From positions 121,367 through 185,366 of the forward strand of contig JAWLGP010000007.1 of NCBI GenBank assembly GCA_041685045.1: a stretch of DNA of 64,000 nt, read 5' to 3'. This document shows, one piece after another, positions 29,980 to 38,585 of the stretch. The position numbers were made by a program, and so were the translations under genes. The notes beneath the pieces are model-generated. The model did no database searches. It worked only from the letters and a program-made list of their open reading frames with translations, and was not told the origin of the DNA. This stretch comes from Thiohalomonas sp041685045. Lineage in GTDB: Bacteria; Pseudomonadota; Gammaproteobacteria; Thiohalomonadales; Thiohalomonadaceae. Numbering within the stretch: the first letter of the stretch is position 1; each line of letters begins with the position of its first letter.

Positions 29980-30002
29980 GGGTCTTCTCCTTATAAGCCG
30001 GG

Positions 30003-30182
30003 TTAGATCATCGCCGCAGACATGACCGTGATCATGTTCTTCACATCGGCTTTGGCCGCCGAGTCATTGGCCTTGGCGCGATATTCGCTGAACTGCGGGA
30101 TGGCGATGGCGGCCAGGATGCCGATGATGGCGACCACGATCATCAGTTCGATGAGCGTAAAGCCTTTCTGTTTCTGTTTCAT
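30003..30182 (-). CDS. pilA: Short type IV pilin, N-terminal helix only
   Basis: A 59-codon gene: leader MKQKQKG, then mature FTLIELMIVVAIIGILAAIAI and on to a TAA stop at 30003. The PilD cleavage site (G/F) and Glu5 are intact. The mature protein is only 52 residues, against about 140-160 for normal type IVa pilins, and it lacks the C-terminal globular domain and disulfide loop. It closely resembles the short Geobacter PilA through the QFS-YR region. Aromatic residues are Phe1, Phe24 and Tyr27 only. Ribosome site AAAGGAG lies 8 nt before the ATG. The upstream sigma-54 site and adjacent pilSR indicate that it is expressed, not a relic. Confidence 0.93.
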   Translation of the reverse strand: MKQKQKGFTLIELMIVVAIIGILAAIAIPQFSEYRAKANDSAAKADVKNMITVMSAAMI

Positions 30183-30232
30183 GGAACGCGCTCCTTTACT
30201 GGGCTGTTAGGAAGGTAGCCGTGTGAAAAGAA

Positions 30233-30247
30233 GCAGAATGCGTGCCA
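30233..30247 (-). promoter_or_regulatory. Sigma-54 (-24/-12) promoter of the short pilin
   Basis: Read on the minus strand: TTTGGCACGCATTCTGCTT. TGGCACG is a perfect -24 element (30247-30241) and CTGC (30236-30233) a three-of-four -12 element, with the required GG-N10-GC spacing. Transcription should begin near 30221, giving a 40-nt leader with the AAAGGAG ribosome site. PilR, the sigma-54 activator encoded just upstream, is the expected regulator. Confidence 0.85.
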
Positions 30248-30375
30248 AAGAACGTTCAGCGCCGTTTGGGCCCCGAAAAAGGCAACTTTTGTGAACACGT
30301 CGACGGTTTGGGAGCCTGTGTTGCCACGATTCGCCGAACGGCGGCAGTCGGCGGGTTAGAAACGGTGACGCCGAA

Positions 30376-30390
30376 TGTCACAATGTGACA
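30376..30390 (-). promoter_or_regulatory. Candidate PilR enhancer palindrome
   Basis: TGTCACAATGTGACA is a near-perfect inverted repeat (TGTCA-N5-TGACA) centred about 160 nt upstream of the predicted pilin transcription start and 8 nt past the pilR stop. Spacing and symmetry suit an NtrC-family enhancer. It also resembles half-sites of CRP-type regulators, so the bound factor is not certain. Confidence 0.55.
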
Positions 30391-30397
30391 AAAATAG

Positions 30398-31741
30398 TCA
30401 GTCGAGGCCGAGCTTCTGCAGCCGATAGCGGAGTTGGCGGAAAGAGATGCCGAGGGCGCGGGCGGTGGCCGTTTTATTATAGCGGTGCTCTTCCAGGGCC
30501 TTGGCGATGGCGTCTTTCTCGATGTCTTCCAGGTAGGAGTCCAGGGCGGTCTGCGGGCTCGGTGAGTCGTTGTCGGGTTTCTGCACATTCGGAAGTTGCA
30601 GGTCCGCGGCGGTGATGGCGTCACTGTCCGCCAAGGTCACGGCCCGTTCCAGAATGTTCTCCAGTTCACGGACATTGCCGGGGAAGCTGTAGCCTTGAAG
30701 CGCGGACATTGCTTCCGGGGTCAAACGGGGCAGGACAATCCCCATCTGTTCGGAAAGGCGCTCCAGCATGTGGTCCACCAGCAGCGGCACGTCCTCGGGC
30801 CGGTCGCGCAGGCTCGGTACCGGCAGCTGAATGACGTTTATCCGATAGAACAGGTCTTCGCGGAAGCTGCCGTCGCGCACCATGGCGGCGAGGTCCTTGT
30901 GGGTGGCGCTCAGGATGCGCACGTCCACATGGGCCTCCCGCTGAGAGCCGACCGGGCGCACCGCCTTTTCCTGAATGGCGCGAAGCAGCTTGACCTGCAT
31001 TGCCAGTGGCAGGTCGGCCACCTCGTCGAGGAACAGGGTGCCGCCGCTGGCGGCCTGGAACAGCCCCTCCTTCTCGGCGATCGCTCCGGTAAACGCCCCC
31101 TTCTTGTGGCCGAACAGCTCGCTCTCGATAAGCTCGTGGGGGATGGCGCCGCAGTTGACCGGGACGAAGGCGTGGTCGGCGCGCGGGCCCTGCTCGTGGA
31201 TGAGGCGGGCGACCAGCTCCTTGCCGGTGCCGGACTCGCCGCTGATGTAGACCGGGGCCTGGCTGCGGGCAAGCTTGGCGATGGTGGCCCGGATCGCCCG
31301 CATCGGCTTCGAATCACCCAACAGCCGATAGCGGGTGCGCCGTTCCCGGCAGACGGTCTTGTCCGACAGCCGCAGAGCCGTATCCACCAACTCCCGCAGC
31401 ACCTTGAGGTCCACCGGTTTGTTGACGAAGTCGAAGGCGCCGCTCTTCAGCGCCTCGATGGCCGAGTCCATGTTGCCGTGAGCCGTAATCACGGCCACCG
31501 GCAGCTGCGGGTACTGCTGCTGGATATGGCGGACCAGATCGATGCCGTTGCCGTCGGGAAGGCGCATGTCGGTCAGGCAGAGATCGAAGGCTTCGCGAGC
31601 AAGGGCGGTTCGCGCTTCGCCCAGCGTACCGGCACCGACCGAGTCCACGCCCATGCGTTCCAGTGTGATCCGCAGCAGTTCGAGGATGTCCGGCTCGTCG
31701 TCGACCACCAGGGCCAGATGGGTGTTCTTGCTTTTCTTCAT
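30398..31741 (-). CDS. pilR: PilR, sigma-54-dependent response regulator of pilin expression
   Basis: NtrC-type activator of 447 residues. The receiver domain (about 8-120) has the DDE acidic pocket and phospho-acceptor in LCLTDMRLPDGNG; the AAA+ domain has Walker A GESGTGKELVARLIH near residue 168 and the sigma-54 contact loop GAFTGA near residue 221; a Fis-type helix-turn-helix ends the protein (NKTATARALGISFRQLRYRL). The start is ATG 31741; the frame extends to 32083, but that stretch lies within pilS and is low-complexity. It is downstream of pilS by 38 nt and upstream of its presumed target, the short pilin. Confidence 0.96.
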   Translation of the reverse strand: MKKSKNTHLALVVDDEPDILELLRITLERMGVDSVGAGTLGEARTALAREAFDLCLTDMRLPDGNGIDLVRHIQQQYPQLPVAVITAHGNMDSAIEALKSGAFDFVNKPVDLKVLRELVDTALRLSDKTVCRERRTRYRLLGDSKPMRAIRATIAKLARSQAPVYISGESGTGKELVARLIHEQGPRADHAFVPVNCGAIPHELIESELFGHKKGAFTGAIAEKEGLFQAASGGTLFLDEVADLPLAMQVKLLRAIQEKAVRPVGSQREAHVDVRILSATHKDLAAMVRDGSFREDLFYRINVIQLPVPSLRDRPEDVPLLVDHMLERLSEQMGIVLPRLTPEAMSALQGYSFPGNVRELENILERAVTLADSDAITAADLQLPNVQKPDNDSPSPQTALDSYLEDIEKDAIAKALEEHRYNKTATARALGISFRQLRYRLQKLGLD

Positions 31742-31779
31742 CACAGGCGACCAGATATCAAAGTCGGTTTTTTCAACAG

Positions 31780-33402
31780 TCACTGAATCTGCTGGTCCGG
31801 CTGGCCGAAGGTGAGGCGGAAGCCAGCGCCGCCCTCGGGCGGCGTGAAGTGGACCAGCGTGGCGCGATTGCACTCGGCGAACTCCCGCGCGATGTAGAGA
31901 CCGAGGCCGTTGCCGCCTCTGCCTCCGGTGAAAAACGGCTCGAACACGTGGGCGCGCATCTCGGGTTCGATCCCCTTGCCGTTGTCGGTCACGTCCAGAT
32001 AGGCGTCCCCCTGCCGGTTCCGTCCGAGGCTGATCTGAACCTGCGGGGAGTCCTGGCGGGAGTGCTGGAGGGCATTCTGACACAAATTGGTCAGGATCTG
32101 CTCGAGATGGAGCGGGTCGAAGTAGATCTGGAGTGGGGCCGACGGGCCTTCCACCATCAACACCTCCGGCCTGACGCCATGCGCGTTGCGGAAACGTCCG
32201 ACGAACTGCTCCACAAACGGCAGCAGATCGATCTCGGTGACCTGCGAGGCATCCCGCCGCCCGAGGTGCAGCACGCTTTCGATGATCCGGTTCACGCGAT
32301 CGGACTGTTCGAGGATGATGTCGGTCATGCGCCGGTCCGGCCCCTCCAGGACGGGTGACTCGGCGAGGAGCTGGCCGGCGTGGCTGATGGCGCCCAGCGG
32401 GTTGCGGATCTCGTGGGCGATGGAGGCGGTCAGCCGTCCCAGCGAGGCGAGCTTCAGCTGCTGGGCCTGGTGGCTGGTGCGCGCCGCGTCCTCCAGAAAG
32501 ACCAGCACGCCGGCATCGCCGCGGCGTCCCACATCGGCGAAACGGGCCAGGAGGTTATTGCCTTCGGTGCCCTGTAGCCGCAGTTCCCGCTCATTACGCC
32601 GGCTGGCATGCCACTGACCGACCAGTTCCGCCAGTTCCGGCGAGAGGCGTTCGAGGGCGACGTGCGGCACCGGGCGTTCCAGCCGCAGCAGGTCGGTGGC
32701 CGCCCGGTTCAGGAGCCGGATTTTGCCGTCCGCATCCACCACCGCCACACCGGTTTGCATCTGCCGGATGATGAATTCGGTCAGCTGCGCCATGTCGGCG
32801 AGGTCCACCTCGCGCCGCGCCGCCAGTTCCTCGCTTTCGCGGGCGCGTCGCGCCAGGATGTGGGCCAGTCCGGCGGTGGCAAAGAGGGTAAAGCCCAGGA
32901 TGCCTGCCTGTGGGTAGTTGAAGGGCGAGCCGACCGCCAGGAGGCTGGCATAGGACTGCTCTAGCAGGATGGCGATGGTCGCCAGCGAGGCGAAGAAGAT
33001 GGCCATCCGTCCCACGGTGATCATCCCGGCGTTGGCGACCGAGATGATCAGCAGCATGCCGAGGCCGCTGGCGATCCCGCCGCTGGCGTGCATCAGCACG
33101 ACGATCGCCAGGATATCGACGATGGCCTGGGTGAACAGTTGGAGTTGAAAAGGGAACAACCGGTGTTCGGCCGCCAGCAGGCTGGCAATACCGAAAATGA
33201 GGTAGGCGAGGCTGGTGTAATAGAAGAGCGGCAGATCACTCATCCCCAGCGGCGGGGTAAAGGTCCCTACGCTGATGGCGACCAAAAACAGCGTCGCCAG
33301 CGCTATGCGATAGATGTTCAGGAAACGAAGCGGGCGCCACGACCGGGCATCCGGTTGCGGTCCGCTCAAAGCCTCACTGTCTGCGGCTACGGAGATGCCC
33401 AT
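31780..33402 (-). CDS. pilS: PilS, membrane sensor histidine kinase
   Basis: Partner kinase of PilR, 540 residues. Six hydrophobic helices lie between residues about 28 and 185, then a PAS-like domain (GVAVVDADGKIRLLNRAATDLL near 225), the dimerisation/phosphoacceptor domain ASIAHEIRNPLGAISHAGQLL near residue 325, and the ATPase domain with NALQHSRQD, DNGKGI and GGNGLGLYIA. The start is ATG 33402; an extension to 33498 covers the PP0621-like gene. In Pseudomonas PilS senses pilin in the membrane; whether this one senses the short pilin is inference. Confidence 0.95.
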   Translation of the reverse strand: MGISVAADSEALSGPQPDARSWRPLRFLNIYRIALATLFLVAISVGTFTPPLGMSDLPLFYYTSLAYLIFGIASLLAAEHRLFPFQLQLFTQAIVDILAIVVLMHASGGIASGLGMLLIISVANAGMITVGRMAIFFASLATIAILLEQSYASLLAVGSPFNYPQAGILGFTLFATAGLAHILARRARESEELAARREVDLADMAQLTEFIIRQMQTGVAVVDADGKIRLLNRAATDLLRLERPVPHVALERLSPELAELVGQWHASRRNERELRLQGTEGNNLLARFADVGRRGDAGVLVFLEDAARTSHQAQQLKLASLGRLTASIAHEIRNPLGAISHAGQLLAESPVLEGPDRRMTDIILEQSDRVNRIIESVLHLGRRDASQVTEIDLLPFVEQFVGRFRNAHGVRPEVLMVEGPSAPLQIYFDPLHLEQILTNLCQNALQHSRQDSPQVQISLGRNRQGDAYLDVTDNGKGIEPEMRAHVFEPFFTGGRGGNGLGLYIAREFAECNRATLVHFTPPEGGAGFRLTFGQPDQQIQ

Positions 33403-33403
33403 G

Positions 33404-33628
33404 CTATTCGCTGCCGTCGCGGTGCTCCGGGGTGCAGTACCAGATGCCTGCCTCCTGCACCGCCTTGTCTTCCGGAACATGCAGGCCGCACCGGGCACAA
33501 CGGATCACGCGTACCGGTGACGACGCTTCCTCCGTCCGCGCGGCTGGTTCTTTCGGAAACATGGCCCGGACCCAGCGATACGCCAGCCAGATGATCACGA
33601 GCAGTGCGATGAGGCGGAGCAGGTTCAT
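33404..33628 (-). CDS. PP0621-family small membrane zinc-ribbon-like protein
   Basis: A 74-residue protein with one N-terminal helix (MNLLRLIALLVIIWLAYRWV), a charged linker, and a C-terminal CARCGLHVPEDKAV...YCTPEH with three cysteines and a histidine, a probable metal site. Genes of this type often precede pilS in Gammaproteobacteria; function is unknown. Its stop lies one base from the pilS ATG, so it is likely the first gene of the pilS-pilR transcript. The start is ATG 33628, discarding an extension that runs into sucC. Confidence 0.8.
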   Translation of the reverse strand: MNLLRLIALLVIIWLAYRWVRAMFPKEPAARTEEASSPVRVIRCARCGLHVPEDKAVQEAGIWYCTPEHRDGSE

Positions 33629-33747
33629 TGTTACCGTTTTTTTGACTGCGCCGATTGTATCGGCTGCGCGCACACGGGGCCAACACCGCGCTTTGCGCAG
33701 GCTGAGGCTTTGCGACACAATACCGCTTTTCGTCGGGCGAGAGTGCA

Positions 33748-34914
33748 ATGAATCTCCACGAACACCAGGCAAAGGGGCTTTTCAGCCAGTACGGAATTCC
33801 GGTTCCGGCCGGACAGGTGGCCGCGAGTTTGGCCGAGGCGGAGCATGCGGCGCAGGCGCTGGGCGGCGACCGTTGGGTGGTCAAGGCCCAGGTCCACGCC
33901 GGTGGTCGCGGCAAGGCCGGTGGTGTGCGGCTGGTCGACGGCATCGACGCACTGAAGGCGGCAGCCGACGACCTGCTGGGGTCCCATCTGGTCACTCACC
34001 AGACCGGGGCGGACGGCCAGCCCATCAACCAGATCCTCATTGAAGGCGTCTCCGCCATCGCCCGCGAACTCTATCTCGGCATGGTGGTGGACCGCGCCCG
34101 CCGGCGGGTGGTGTTTATGGCCTCAAAGGCCGGCGGCATGGATATCGAGGAGGTGGCGGCGACCCAGCCGGAGGCGATCTGCACCATCGCGGTCGACCCG
34201 GTGGTCGGCCTGCAGCCCTACCAGTGCCGTCGCGTCGCCTTCGGGCTCGGGCTGGAGGGCACGCAGATCCGTGAACTCTCCACCATCATGATGGGGCTCT
34301 ACCGCCTGTTCATGGAGCGTGACGCCAGCCTGGTGGAGATCAACCCGCTCATCGTCAGCAAGGACGGCCACCTAGTGGCGCTCGATGCCAAGGTCAACCT
34401 GGACGACAACGCCCTCTACCGCCAGCCGGCCATGTCCGAGCTGCGCGACAGCACCCAGGAGGACGAGCGCGAATACCGCGCCCAGCAGCACGGCCTGAAC
34501 TACGTGCGCCTGGATGGCAGCATCGGCTGCATGGTGAATGGCGCCGGCCTGGCCATGGCCACCATGGACCTGATCAAGCTACAGGGCGGTGAGCCGGCCA
34601 ACTTCCTGGATGTGGGCGGCGGCACCACCGCCGACAAGGTGGCGGAGGCGTTCAAGCTGATTCTTTCCGATGGCAACGTGAAATCCATTCTGGTCAACAT
34701 CTTCGGCGGCATCGTGCGCTGCGACCTGATCGCCGAGGGCATCATCAAGGCGGTGCGGGAGGTCGAGGCCTCGGTGCCGGTCGTGGTGCGGCTGGAGGGC
34801 ACCAACGTCGATCTGGGCCGCGAACTGCTGGCCAACAGCGGCCTGGCGATCACCGCCGCCGAGGATCTGACCGATGCCGCCCGCAAGGCGGTCGCCGCCG
34901 TGGGAGGCAACTGA
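33748..34914 (+). CDS. sucC: SucC, succinyl-CoA ligase beta subunit
   Basis: Nucleotide-binding subunit of the TCA-cycle ligase. It has 388 residues, beginning MNLHEHQAKGLFSQYGIPVP with an ATP-grasp domain (VVKAQVHAGGRGKAGGVRL near residue 42) and the CoA-ligase domain (GLAMATMDLIKLQGGEPANFLDVGGG near residue 262, NIFGGIVRCDLIAEGI near residue 312). Divergent from the PP0621-like gene by 119 nt, and followed after 2 nt by sucD. Confidence 0.98.
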   Translation: MNLHEHQAKGLFSQYGIPVPAGQVAASLAEAEHAAQALGGDRWVVKAQVHAGGRGKAGGVRLVDGIDALKAAADDLLGSHLVTHQTGADGQPINQILIEGVSAIARELYLGMVVDRARRRVVFMASKAGGMDIEEVAATQPEAICTIAVDPVVGLQPYQCRRVAFGLGLEGTQIRELSTIMMGLYRLFMERDASLVEINPLIVSKDGHLVALDAKVNLDDNALYRQPAMSELRDSTQEDEREYRAQQHGLNYVRLDGSIGCMVNGAGLAMATMDLIKLQGGEPANFLDVGGGTTADKVAEAFKLILSDGNVKSILVNIFGGIVRCDLIAEGIIKAVREVEASVPVVVRLEGTNVDLGRELLANSGLAITAAEDLTDAARKAVAAVGGN

Positions 34915-34916
34915 GC

Positions 34917-35786
34917 ATGGCCATTCTCGTCAATAAAGACACCCGGGTGATCTGCCAGGGCTTCACCGGCAAGCAGGGCACCTTTCACTCCGAACAGGCG
35001 ATTGCCTACGGCACCAACCTGGTCGGTGGCGTGACGCCGGGCAAGGGCGGCAGCCAGCACCTGGATCGGCCGGTGTTCAACACCGTGCACGATGCCGTGG
35101 CCGAGACCGGCGCCGACGCCACCATGATCTACGTGCCGGCCCCGTTTGCGGCCGACGCCATCCTGGAGGCGGCCGATGCCGGTATCGAAACCATCGTCTG
35201 CATCACCGAGGGCATCCCGGTGCTGGACATGCTGAAGGTGAAGGAGGCGCTGCGTGGTACCGAATCGCGCCTGGTCGGCCCCAACTGCCCGGGGGTGATC
35301 TCCCCCGGCGCCTGCAAGATCGGCATCATGCCTGGCGCCATCCATCAGCCGGGCCGCATCGGCATCGTCTCCCGTTCCGGCACCCTCACCTACGAGGCAG
35401 TGCACCAGACCACCCGCGCCGGTCTCGGCCAGAGCACCTGCGTCGGCATCGGCGGCGACCCGATCCACGGCCTCTCCTTTGTCGACTGTCTGGCCCTGTT
35501 CGAGCAGGACCCGGGCACCGACGGCATCATTATGGTCGGTGAGATCGGTGGCACCGCCGAGGAGGAGGCCGCGGAGTTCATCCGTCGCCACGTCTCCAAG
35601 CCGGTGGTCGCCTACATCGCCGGCGTGACCGCCCCCCCGGGCAAGCGCATGGGCCACGCCGGCGCGATCATCGCCGGCGGCAAGGGCACCGCGGAGGAGA
35701 AATTCGCCGCCCTTGAAGGGGCCGGCGTGACCATCGCCCGCTCACCGGCGGAAATGGGTGAGCGCATGGTAGAGGCTCTGAAGTAA
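34917..35786 (+). CDS. sucD: SucD, succinyl-CoA ligase alpha subunit
   Basis: CoA-binding catalytic subunit, 289 residues. It has ICQGFTGKQGTFHSEQAI near residue 13 and VGPNCPGVISPGACKIGIMP near residue 119. The phosphohistidine segment is KRMGHAGAIIAGGKGTAEEK near residue 242. It sits 2 nt after sucC and has the normal length. The rest of the TCA cycle (sucAB, sdh) is not nearby. Confidence 0.98.
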   Translation: MAILVNKDTRVICQGFTGKQGTFHSEQAIAYGTNLVGGVTPGKGGSQHLDRPVFNTVHDAVAETGADATMIYVPAPFAADAILEAADAGIETIVCITEGIPVLDMLKVKEALRGTESRLVGPNCPGVISPGACKIGIMPGAIHQPGRIGIVSRSGTLTYEAVHQTTRAGLGQSTCVGIGGDPIHGLSFVDCLALFEQDPGTDGIIMVGEIGGTAEEEAAEFIRRHVSKPVVAYIAGVTAPPGKRMGHAGAIIAGGKGTAEEKFAALEGAGVTIARSPAEMGERMVEALK

Positions 35787-35822
35787 ACTCGGCTTAAAGG
35801 GGATGTCGGGGAGTCAGTGTCG

Positions 35823-36032
35823 ATGAATCCTTCGTTTCGCGAACTCACAATTGAACAGCGCGTGCGTCTCGTCGAGGAACTCTGGGACAGTATCGCGGCG
35901 GAGCAGGGAGCTTTGCCGCTTACCGATGAGCAACGGGCCGAATTGGACCGGCGCTTGGATGCCTTCGAGATCGACGGTGAGCTCGGGCGTCCCGCCGATG
36001 TTGCGCTCGCGGATATCCGTAAGCGGCTGTGA
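35823..36032 (+). CDS. Addiction-module antitoxin-like protein (CHP02574 family)
   Basis: A 69-residue helical protein (from ATG 35823; GTG 35817 is an alternative start), with the family pattern LTIEQRVRLVEELWDSIA and LTDEQRAELDRRLDAFE, seen in small antitoxins paired with RelE/ParE toxins. GGGGAG lies 9 nt upstream of the ATG. The stop overlaps the start of the adjacent toxin frame by 4 nt (GTGA), the classical toxin-antitoxin layout. Confidence 0.82.
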   Translation: MNPSFRELTIEQRVRLVEELWDSIAAEQGALPLTDEQRAELDRRLDAFEIDGELGRPADVALADIRKRL

Positions 36033-36324
36033 GCCTGCCGGTCCGGCTCCGCGCGGAGGCCGAACGCGATATCGAGGAGGCTGCGGTTTTGTACGAACGT
36101 CAGCAGCAAGGGCTCGGGCCGCAGTTTCTTGACGAAGTCATGCGAACGCTCCAGTCGATTGCCGAGCAGCCCACTTTGTACCCGGTGGTTCATCGACAGG
36201 CCAGACGAGCGCTTATCAACCGATTCCGTTCGGCATCTACTATCGCGTTCACGAGGGCGGCATCTTGGTTTTTGCTGTCATGCACGGGAGCCGGCACCCT
36301 GGTCGGTGGAAGAAGAGAACATAA
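36029..36324 (+). pseudogene. ParE/RelE-type toxin, broken by a one-base deletion
   Basis: The GTG start at 36029 overlaps the antitoxin stop. The first 67 or so residues match a ParE/RelE toxin: LPVRLRAEAERDIEEAAVLYE, then YPVVHRQARRALINRF. After ATTCCG at 36223-36228 the frame is wrong: reading on in the next frame (one base missing, TTCCG for TTCCCG) restores FGIYYRVHEGGILVFAVM and SRHPGRWKKRT with a stop at 36322-36324, the usual C-terminus. In the uncorrected frame a 105-residue product ends at 36346 without the conserved C-terminal strand. Sequencing error is possible. Confidence 0.85.
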
Positions 36325-36342
36325 CCGGCGATCCACTATCCA

Positions 36343-37965
36343 ATGACTGCGACGCTGCGGGTCGTCATGGCCCAGCTCAATTTCCACGTCGGCGATATAG
36401 ACGGCAATGCGGCGCGCGTGATCGAGGCCGCGCGCCGCGCCCGTGATGAGCTGGGTGGGGACGTGGTGGTCTTCCCGGAGTTGACCCTGAGCGGGTATCC
36501 GCCGGAGGACCTGCTGCTGCGCCAGGGCTTTCAGTTGCGGGTACTGGAGGGGCTGGAGCGGGTCAAGCGCGAGGTGCGGGGTATCGATGTGGTGCTCGGC
36601 TATCCCCGCCCGGCCACCGGCGGCCTGTTCAATGCCGCCTCGCTGCTGCGCGATGGCCAAGTTGTCGGCACCTACCACAAGCAGCACCTGCCCAACTATT
36701 CGGTTTTCGACGAGAAACGCTACTTCGCCGCCGGGGCGGAGGCGTGCGTGATCGACATCAAGGGCGTCCCGACGGCCCTGACCATCTGTGAAGATATCTG
36801 GGATCCGACACCGGCCGCCCGCGCCCGCGAGGCCGGGGCGAAGCTGATCCTGAATCTGAACGCCTCGCCGTTCCATTTGGCCAAGTGCCGGGAGCGGGAG
36901 GCGGTGGTACGCCAGCGCGTGCAGGAGAACGGTTTGCCGGTGGTGTACGTCAATCTGCTGGGCGGCCAGGACGAACTGGTGTTCGACGGCGAGTCGTTCG
37001 TCATGGCGGCCGACGGCACTGTGACCCAGCGGGCGCACGCCTTCGAAGAAGGGCTGTTTGCGGTCGATATCGAAATCGGTGAGGCGTTCCGCCCGCAGCC
37101 GGCCGCCGTTGCCGACCATCTGTCCGAGGAGGCGAGCGCCTACCAGGCGCTGGTGCTCGGTACCCGCGACTATATAGAGAAGAACGGCTTCGCCGGGGTG
37201 GTGATTGGCCTCTCCGGTGGCATCGATTCGGCCCTGACGCTGGCCATTGCCGTCGATGCCATTGGCGCCGAGCGGGTCGAGGCGGTGACCATGCCGTCGC
37301 GCTACACCGCGGACATGAGCGTGGAGGATGCCCTGGCCGAGGCCAAGGCCCTCGGGGTCGCCTGTCCGGTTATCCCGATCGAGCCGCTTTACAATGTCTT
37401 TATGGAGAGTCTGGCTGGCGAGTTCGCCGGACGCGAACCCGACGTAACTGAGGAGAACCTGCAGGCGCGTTGTCGCGGCGTGTTGTTGATGGCGATCTCC
37501 AACAAGAAGCACAAAATGGTGCTGACTACGGGTAACAAGAGCGAAATGGCAGTGGGTTACGCCACGCTGTACGGGGACATGGCCGGCGGCTTCGACGTTT
37601 TGAAGGACGTGCCGAAAACCCTGGTCTTCCGCCTGGCGGAGTACCGCAACCGAATCAGTCCGGTCATTCCGCAGCGGGTGATCGACCGGCCGCCTTCGGC
37701 GGAGTTGGCGCCGGACCAGAAGGACACCGACAGCCTGCCGCCTTATGAGGTGCTGGACCCGATCCTGGAGATGTACGTGGAGCGGGATCTCTGCCCCGAC
37801 GAGATCGTTGCGGCCGGTTACGATCGGGCGGTGGTGGAACGGGTGGTACGGATGGTGGACCGCAACGAATACAAGCGGCGTCAGGCCCCGCCGGGGGTGC
37901 GGATCACCCGCCGTGCCTTCGGGCGCGACCGGCGTTATCCGATCACCTCGGGCTACCGCCGCTAG
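36343..37965 (+). CDS. nadE: NadE, glutamine-dependent NAD synthetase
   Basis: Amidates deamido-NAD using glutamine. It has 540 residues: N-terminal nitrilase-type glutaminase (about 5-255) with Glu in VVFPELTLSGYPPEDLL, Lys in YHKQHLPNYSVFDEKRYF and catalytic Cys in ALTICEDIWDP; C-terminal PP-loop synthetase with GLSGGIDSALTLAIAVDA near residue 289 and TTGNKSEMAVGYATLYGD near residue 395. The ATG is 18 nt beyond the repaired toxin stop. Confidence 0.98.
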   Translation: MTATLRVVMAQLNFHVGDIDGNAARVIEAARRARDELGGDVVVFPELTLSGYPPEDLLLRQGFQLRVLEGLERVKREVRGIDVVLGYPRPATGGLFNAASLLRDGQVVGTYHKQHLPNYSVFDEKRYFAAGAEACVIDIKGVPTALTICEDIWDPTPAARAREAGAKLILNLNASPFHLAKCREREAVVRQRVQENGLPVVYVNLLGGQDELVFDGESFVMAADGTVTQRAHAFEEGLFAVDIEIGEAFRPQPAAVADHLSEEASAYQALVLGTRDYIEKNGFAGVVIGLSGGIDSALTLAIAVDAIGAERVEAVTMPSRYTADMSVEDALAEAKALGVACPVIPIEPLYNVFMESLAGEFAGREPDVTEENLQARCRGVLLMAISNKKHKMVLTTGNKSEMAVGYATLYGDMAGGFDVLKDVPKTLVFRLAEYRNRISPVIPQRVIDRPPSAELAPDQKDTDSLPPYEVLDPILEMYVERDLCPDEIVAAGYDRAVVERVVRMVDRNEYKRRQAPPGVRITRRAFGRDRRYPITSGYRR

Positions 37966-38029
37966 GCCGGACGTGATGCGGTTGGCGCGGAAGATGCGGC
38001 TCACCACATCCTACGAAATTGAAAATCCC

Positions 38030-38108
38030 GTAGGGTGTGGTGAGGAACGAACCGCACCGTTAGTTCGGTATCGCCGCGGAGATGCGGTTCGCGGGCTTAC
38101 CGCATCCT
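38030..38108. repeat. Family B element, copy 2
   Basis: GTAGGGTGTGGTGAGGAACG at 38030-38049, followed by AACCGCACCG, faces TGCGGTTCGCGGGCTTACCGCATCCT at 38083-38108. A preceding partial unit, GCTCACCACATCCTACG, is at 37999-38015. It fills most of the gap between nadE and glnB. Confidence 0.75.
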
Positions 38109-38180
38109 CGAATGTCGTCGGCAGAACGCCAGTTCAGATAAACTCTTGGAATCCGGAATGCGAGTAAGAGAGGGTGCAGC

Positions 38181-38519
<339 letters not shown>

Positions 38520-38585
38520 AGGAAGGAAACGTTGCCTAATTCGTCATGCCCCCCGATTAAGGCAGTCGAGGGCACATCCAGTGCC

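Noticed and set aside
29533..30182. One full-length pilin broken by a frameshift into two frames
   Set aside because: The second frame begins with its own ribosome site, ATG and Sec signal peptide, so the genes are separate.
30022..30210. 62-residue plus-strand frame over the pilin
   Set aside because: Antisense to the short pilin, which has the prepilin motif, ribosome site and promoter.
31742..32083. N-terminal extension of pilR
   Set aside because: Arginine/proline-rich translation of pilS in another frame; the receiver domain begins right after ATG 31741.
38140..38180. Possible sigma-54 promoter (GG-N10-GC) before glnB
   Set aside because: Weak -24 and -12 matches, and the transcription start would fall within or after the ribosome site.
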